NCBI GenBank assembly: GCA_947630345.1
Contig: CANRHF010000072.1
Span: 1 to 9,271 of the forward strand
Length of the DNA: 9,271 nucleotides
Origin: an uncultured Oscillospiraceae bacterium
Lineage (GTDB): Bacteria > Bacillota > Clostridia > Oscillospirales > Oscillospiraceae
Direction of reading: 5' to 3'
In this document: one piece after another, positions 7,441 to 9,271 of the stretch
How positions within the stretch are numbered: position 1 is the stretch's first letter
Layout: each line of letters begins with the position of its first letter
Position numbers and translations under genes: made by a program
The notes under the pieces: model-generated
Told to the model about the DNA's origin: nothing
Databases searched by the model: none
Seen by the model: only the letters and a program-made list of their open reading frames with translations

Positions 7441-7469
7441 ATTATATCATTTTTATTAAGAAATATCAA
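7441..7469 (-). promoter_or_regulatory. Sigma-70-type promoter of the leftward GH2-GH3-transporter-uxuA operon
   Basis: On the minus strand TTGATA (7464-7469) and a perfect TATAAT (7441-7446) are separated by 17 bp, close to the consensus for a housekeeping promoter. The predicted start is near 7434, giving a leader of about 74 bases before the GH2 ATG that contains both dyads. Confidence 0.75.
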
Positions 7470-7490
7470 AAGACAAATAACATTATTTTG

Positions 7491-7556
7491 TTCAAATTTG
7501 AAAATTTTATGTGCAAAGGCCCTTTATTGAACACAAAATTTGTAATTCTTGTACAA
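7491..7556. other. Cluster of short AT-rich palindromes between the divergent promoters
   Basis: Four short palindromes occur in 66 bp: TTCAAATTTGAA (7491-7502, perfect), AAAGG-C-CCTTT (7515-7525), ACAAA-A-TTTGT (7533-7543) and TTGTACAA (7549-7556). They lie upstream of both predicted -35 boxes, where activator or repressor sites would be expected. Short palindromes are common by chance in AT-rich DNA, so each alone is weak. Confidence 0.35.
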
Positions 7557-7570
7557 ATAGAAAAAAAGCC

Positions 7571-7599
7571 TTGTTTTTCCCGTGAAAAACTTTTATAAT
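7571..7599 (+). promoter_or_regulatory. Sigma-70-type promoter of the TetR-family regulator
   Basis: TTGTTT (7571-7576) is followed after 17 bp by a perfect TATAAT (7594-7599). Transcription would start near 7606, just ahead of the GGGAGGGAG ribosome binding site at 7612-7620 and the ATG at 7628. The leader is only about 20 bases. Confidence 0.75.
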
Positions 7600-7627
7600 A
7601 TACAAAAAAACGGGAGGGAGCCGGGAT

Positions 7628-8233
7628 ATGAAGCAGTACGAAGTCCACAATCAGCGGATGCGGCAGAATATCTGCGAGGCCATGTACCGTATTCTGCTGG
7701 AGGTTCCGTTTTCCAAGATCACGGTGCAGAGCATCCTCCAGGAGGCCCACATTCAGCGGGCCACCTTTTACCGCTACTTCCGGGACAAGTTCGAGGTGGC
7801 GGAGGCCATCAACCAGCAACTATCGGATTCCATGGCCCAGGCCTATATGGGACTGATGTACGACGGCGTGAGCCCTTATTCGGAGCTTCCGGCGCTGCTG
7901 GAGCCTCAGAACCGCCAGCTGCTGGGCGTCATGATACGCCTGCGGATGGACAATTTGGATCTACCCCAAACCCTCCGATCCACCTTTCAAAGCTGCTACC
8001 GCCGCCGGTTTCCCGACTGCGGGCCGTATGAAGCCGACCTGGCCGGCGCCAGCTTTCTGGCCTTTACCTACTGGTTTGTGGAAAAAAGTCCCACCCGGGA
8101 GGAGATTGCCACGATTCTGAGCGCCAACGTCCAGGCCCGTTGGCTGGCCCGGCTGTACGGCGTCCCGGCGGACCGGCTTCTATCCTTCCTGGCCGAATAC
8201 GGCGAAAAGGGGGAGGAGCGGGAAGACGCCTGA
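7628..8233 (+). CDS. TetR/AcrR-family transcriptional regulator
   Basis: This 201-residue protein has the TetR-family N-terminal DNA-binding domain: helix 1 around 8-25 (NQRMRQNICEAMYRILLE), then a helix-turn-helix at about 31-52 (ITVQSILQEAHIQRATFYRYF), followed by RDKFEVAEAI. The family hallmark, a threonine then F/Y-Y-x-Y-F, is present as ATFYRYF. The remaining 140 residues form the variable ligand-binding and dimerisation domain, with no family I can name. It diverges from the GH2 gene across a 267-bp gap, the usual layout for a local regulator that also controls itself. It probably binds one or both dyads in the GH2 leader and responds to a sugar or glycoside intermediate; this is inference. 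The ATG has a strong GGGAGGGAG site 7 bp upstream. Its 3' end faces rhaD. Confidence 0.88.
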   Translation: MKQYEVHNQRMRQNICEAMYRILLEVPFSKITVQSILQEAHIQRATFYRYFRDKFEVAEAINQQLSDSMAQAYMGLMYDGVSPYSELPALLEPQNRQLLGVMIRLRMDNLDLPQTLRSTFQSCYRRRFPDCGPYEADLAGASFLAFTYWFVEKSPTREEIATILSANVQARWLARLYGVPADRLLSFLAEYGEKGEEREDA

Positions 8234-8273
8234 AAGCGCCGCTCCCTTCGCATCCAAAAAGCCGTTATCAAAC

Positions 8274-8311
8274 GCCCTCCCGCCCCGCTTCCATTAGCGG
8301 TGTGGGAGGGC
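8274..8311. terminator. GC-rich hairpin in the convergent gap, possible terminator
   Basis: Outer arms GCCCTCCC (8274-8281) and GGGAGGGC (8304-8311) enclose an inner CCGCT/AGCGG stem with a six-base loop. It lies 40 bp beyond the regulator's stop codon. No T-run follows on the plus strand; on the minus strand a T5 run lies 13 bases past the stem. It may end transcription imperfectly or simply protect the mRNA 3' end. Confidence 0.4.
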
Positions 8312-8328
8312 TTCGCGCATCAAGAACC

Positions 8329-8356
8329 TGAGCCTCCGCCGGTCGGCGGAGGCTCA
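8329..8356 (-). terminator. Strong 12-bp hairpin just after rhaD, likely terminator
   Basis: Perfect arms TGAGCCTCCGCC (8329-8340) and GGCGGAGGCTCA (8345-8356) flank a four-base loop and begin 5 bp past the rhaD stop codon. On the minus strand the stem is followed by GGTTCTTG, a weak U tract. The position and stem strength support termination of rhaD; on the plus strand, AAAACTTTACTTTTC follows, so it might also stop read-through from the regulator. Confidence 0.55.
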
Positions 8357-8361
8357 AAACT

Positions 8362-9186
8362 TTACTTTTCAAACAGGAACTTTTCCGGCAGCTTCACGCC
8401 GAAGTCCTTCGCCAGACGCCGGAAATCGTCGGGGGTGATGGTCTGGCGCTTGTAGTCCTGCATGGAGCGGACCTTCACCAAGATCTCCGCCGATTTTTCC
8501 ACGGTGTGCATCAGGCCAAAGGTCAAGTCGAAGTCCTCCCCGGAGCAGAACATGCCATGGTGGGCCCAGATGGCCACGTCGTATTTCTTCATCAGCTCGG
8601 AGGTGGCCACGGCGATATCCCGGCCGCCGGGGACCATCCAGGGCACCACGCCGATGCCGTCGGGGAACACCACGGGGCACTCCGTGGCCATTTCCCACAG
8701 CTCCCGGGTGAAGGCCTCGTCGGTCAGGGGCAGAACGAAGGTCAGGGCGATGGTGTTGGCCGGGTGGGCATGGTAGATGACCCGGTGCTTGCCGCCGGTG
8801 GCGGTAAACTTCACCTCATGGTTCATCAGATGGGTAGGCAGCTCGCTGGTGGGCCGCCCGCCGTTCACCAGGCCCCAGCAGATCCGGTAATTCTCCCCCG
8901 CCTGGTCCAGCTCGATGATGCAGAAGGAATCGGCAGGCTTGACGGTGACGTTGCGCATGAATTTTCCGGAGCCGGTGACCAGGAAGTACTCCCCGCCCAG
9001 CTTGGGCACGCTGGTGCCGATGGGCTTCCACGCCCCGGGATGAAGCTCCTCCCGGACGGACTCGACCTCCTCGGGCCGAATGCGGTAGCTCAGATTGCCG
9101 CCGTTGCGCTCATGCCAGCCCTGTTTCCAGCCGTCGTCGGCCATGCGCATAAAGCCCTTTACAAATTCCGCGTCCAATACGTTCAT
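8362..9186 (-). CDS. rhaD: Rhamnulose-1-phosphate aldolase RhaD
   Basis: RhaD splits L-rhamnulose 1-phosphate into dihydroxyacetone phosphate and L-lactaldehyde, the last step of phosphorylated L-rhamnose breakdown in the cytoplasm. At 274 residues it has the same length as E. coli RhaD and matches it block by block: GWHERNGGNLSYR, FLVTGSGKFMRNV, WGLVNGGRPTSELPTH, HRVIYHAHPANTIALTFVL, FTRELWEMATECPVVFPDGIG, VPWMVPGG, WAHHGMFCSGEDFDLTFGL and EKSAEILVKV. The zinc ligands of this class II aldolase fold are visible as HAH in YHAHPAN and a histidine in WAHHG; the catalytic glutamate is that of SELPTH. The ATG at 9184-9186 has AAGGAGGA 7 bp upstream. It converges on the TetR-family gene, so it belongs to a different transcript from the GH2 operon. 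Isomerase and kinase partners are not in the window and may lie to the right. No defects are seen. Confidence 0.95.
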   Translation of the reverse strand: MNVLDAEFVKGFMRMADDGWKQGWHERNGGNLSYRIRPEEVESVREELHPGAWKPIGTSVPKLGGEYFLVTGSGKFMRNVTVKPADSFCIIELDQAGENYRICWGLVNGGRPTSELPTHLMNHEVKFTATGGKHRVIYHAHPANTIALTFVLPLTDEAFTRELWEMATECPVVFPDGIGVVPWMVPGGRDIAVATSELMKKYDVAIWAHHGMFCSGEDFDLTFGLMHTVEKSAEILVKVRSMQDYKRQTITPDDFRRLAKDFGVKLPEKFLFEK

Positions 9187-9224
9187 GTTGGTATCCTCCT
9201 TGTATTATAGAGTAGTAGTTTTTA

Positions 9225-9254
9225 GTGACCCTCTGCAAGGTCATGTGCTACACT
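9225..9254 (+). promoter_or_regulatory. Possible rightward promoter with dyad TGACC-N8-GGTCA
   Basis: GTGACC (9225-9230) and TACACT (9249-9254) are separated by 18 bp on the plus strand. An inverted repeat TGACC (9226-9230) and GGTCA (9239-9243) overlaps the -35 box and the spacer. Dyads placed inside long promoter spacers are typical of MerR-family control. The gene it would serve lies beyond the window, and box matches are only partial. Confidence 0.25.
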
Positions 9255-9271
9255 GTAAGGGATGCTGTGGA

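Noticed and set aside
9204..9209. A perfect TATAAT on the minus strand just upstream of rhaD
   Set aside because: Transcription from it would start near 9197, inside the ribosome binding site at 9194-9201, and no -35 box is at 16-18 bp. It is probably not the rhaD promoter.

Overview
The window reads as part of a carbohydrate-utilisation locus from a GC-rich gut-type Clostridia member, probably Oscillospiraceae-like. That placement is inferred from the protein families, the strong GC codon bias, GGAGG-type ribosome binding sites and sigma-70-type promoters in an AT-rich gap. No taxonomic marker gene is present.

Layout. Four genes run leftward from about 7434 to the left edge, in transcriptional order: a cytoplasmic glycoside hydrolase family 2 enzyme (5438-7360), a double membrane-anchored, domain-permuted family 3 glycosidase (2256-5366), a GPH-family sugar:cation symporter (483-2027), and the first 153 codons of mannonate dehydratase uxuA (1-461, cut by the window edge). 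Gaps are 71, 228 and 21 bp. The 228-bp gap is filled by four stem-loops spaced about every 52 bp. A TetR-family regulator (7628-8233) diverges from the GH2 gene. The 267-bp AT-rich gap between them holds a well-formed promoter for each direction and two dyads in the GH2 leader. Converging on the regulator from the right is rhamnulose-1-phosphate aldolase, rhaD (8362-9186), with two GC-rich hairpins in the 128-bp convergent gap. The right edge (9187-9271) holds the rhaD ribosome binding site and a dyad that may belong to a rightward promoter.

How the genes may work together. The GH3 catalytic body is predicted to sit outside the cell and trim a glycan or glycoside. The symporter would import the product, the GH2 enzyme would split it inside the cell, and UxuA would feed a hexuronate into the 2-keto-3-deoxygluconate route. 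RhaD would handle L-rhamnose. Together this suggests substrates containing both uronic acid and rhamnose, such as arabinogalactan side chains or plant saponins; this is an inference from content. The TetR-family protein is the obvious candidate regulator of the leftward operon.

Every gene belongs to a known family. The least explained element is the tandem hairpin array between the GH3 gene and the transporter gene.
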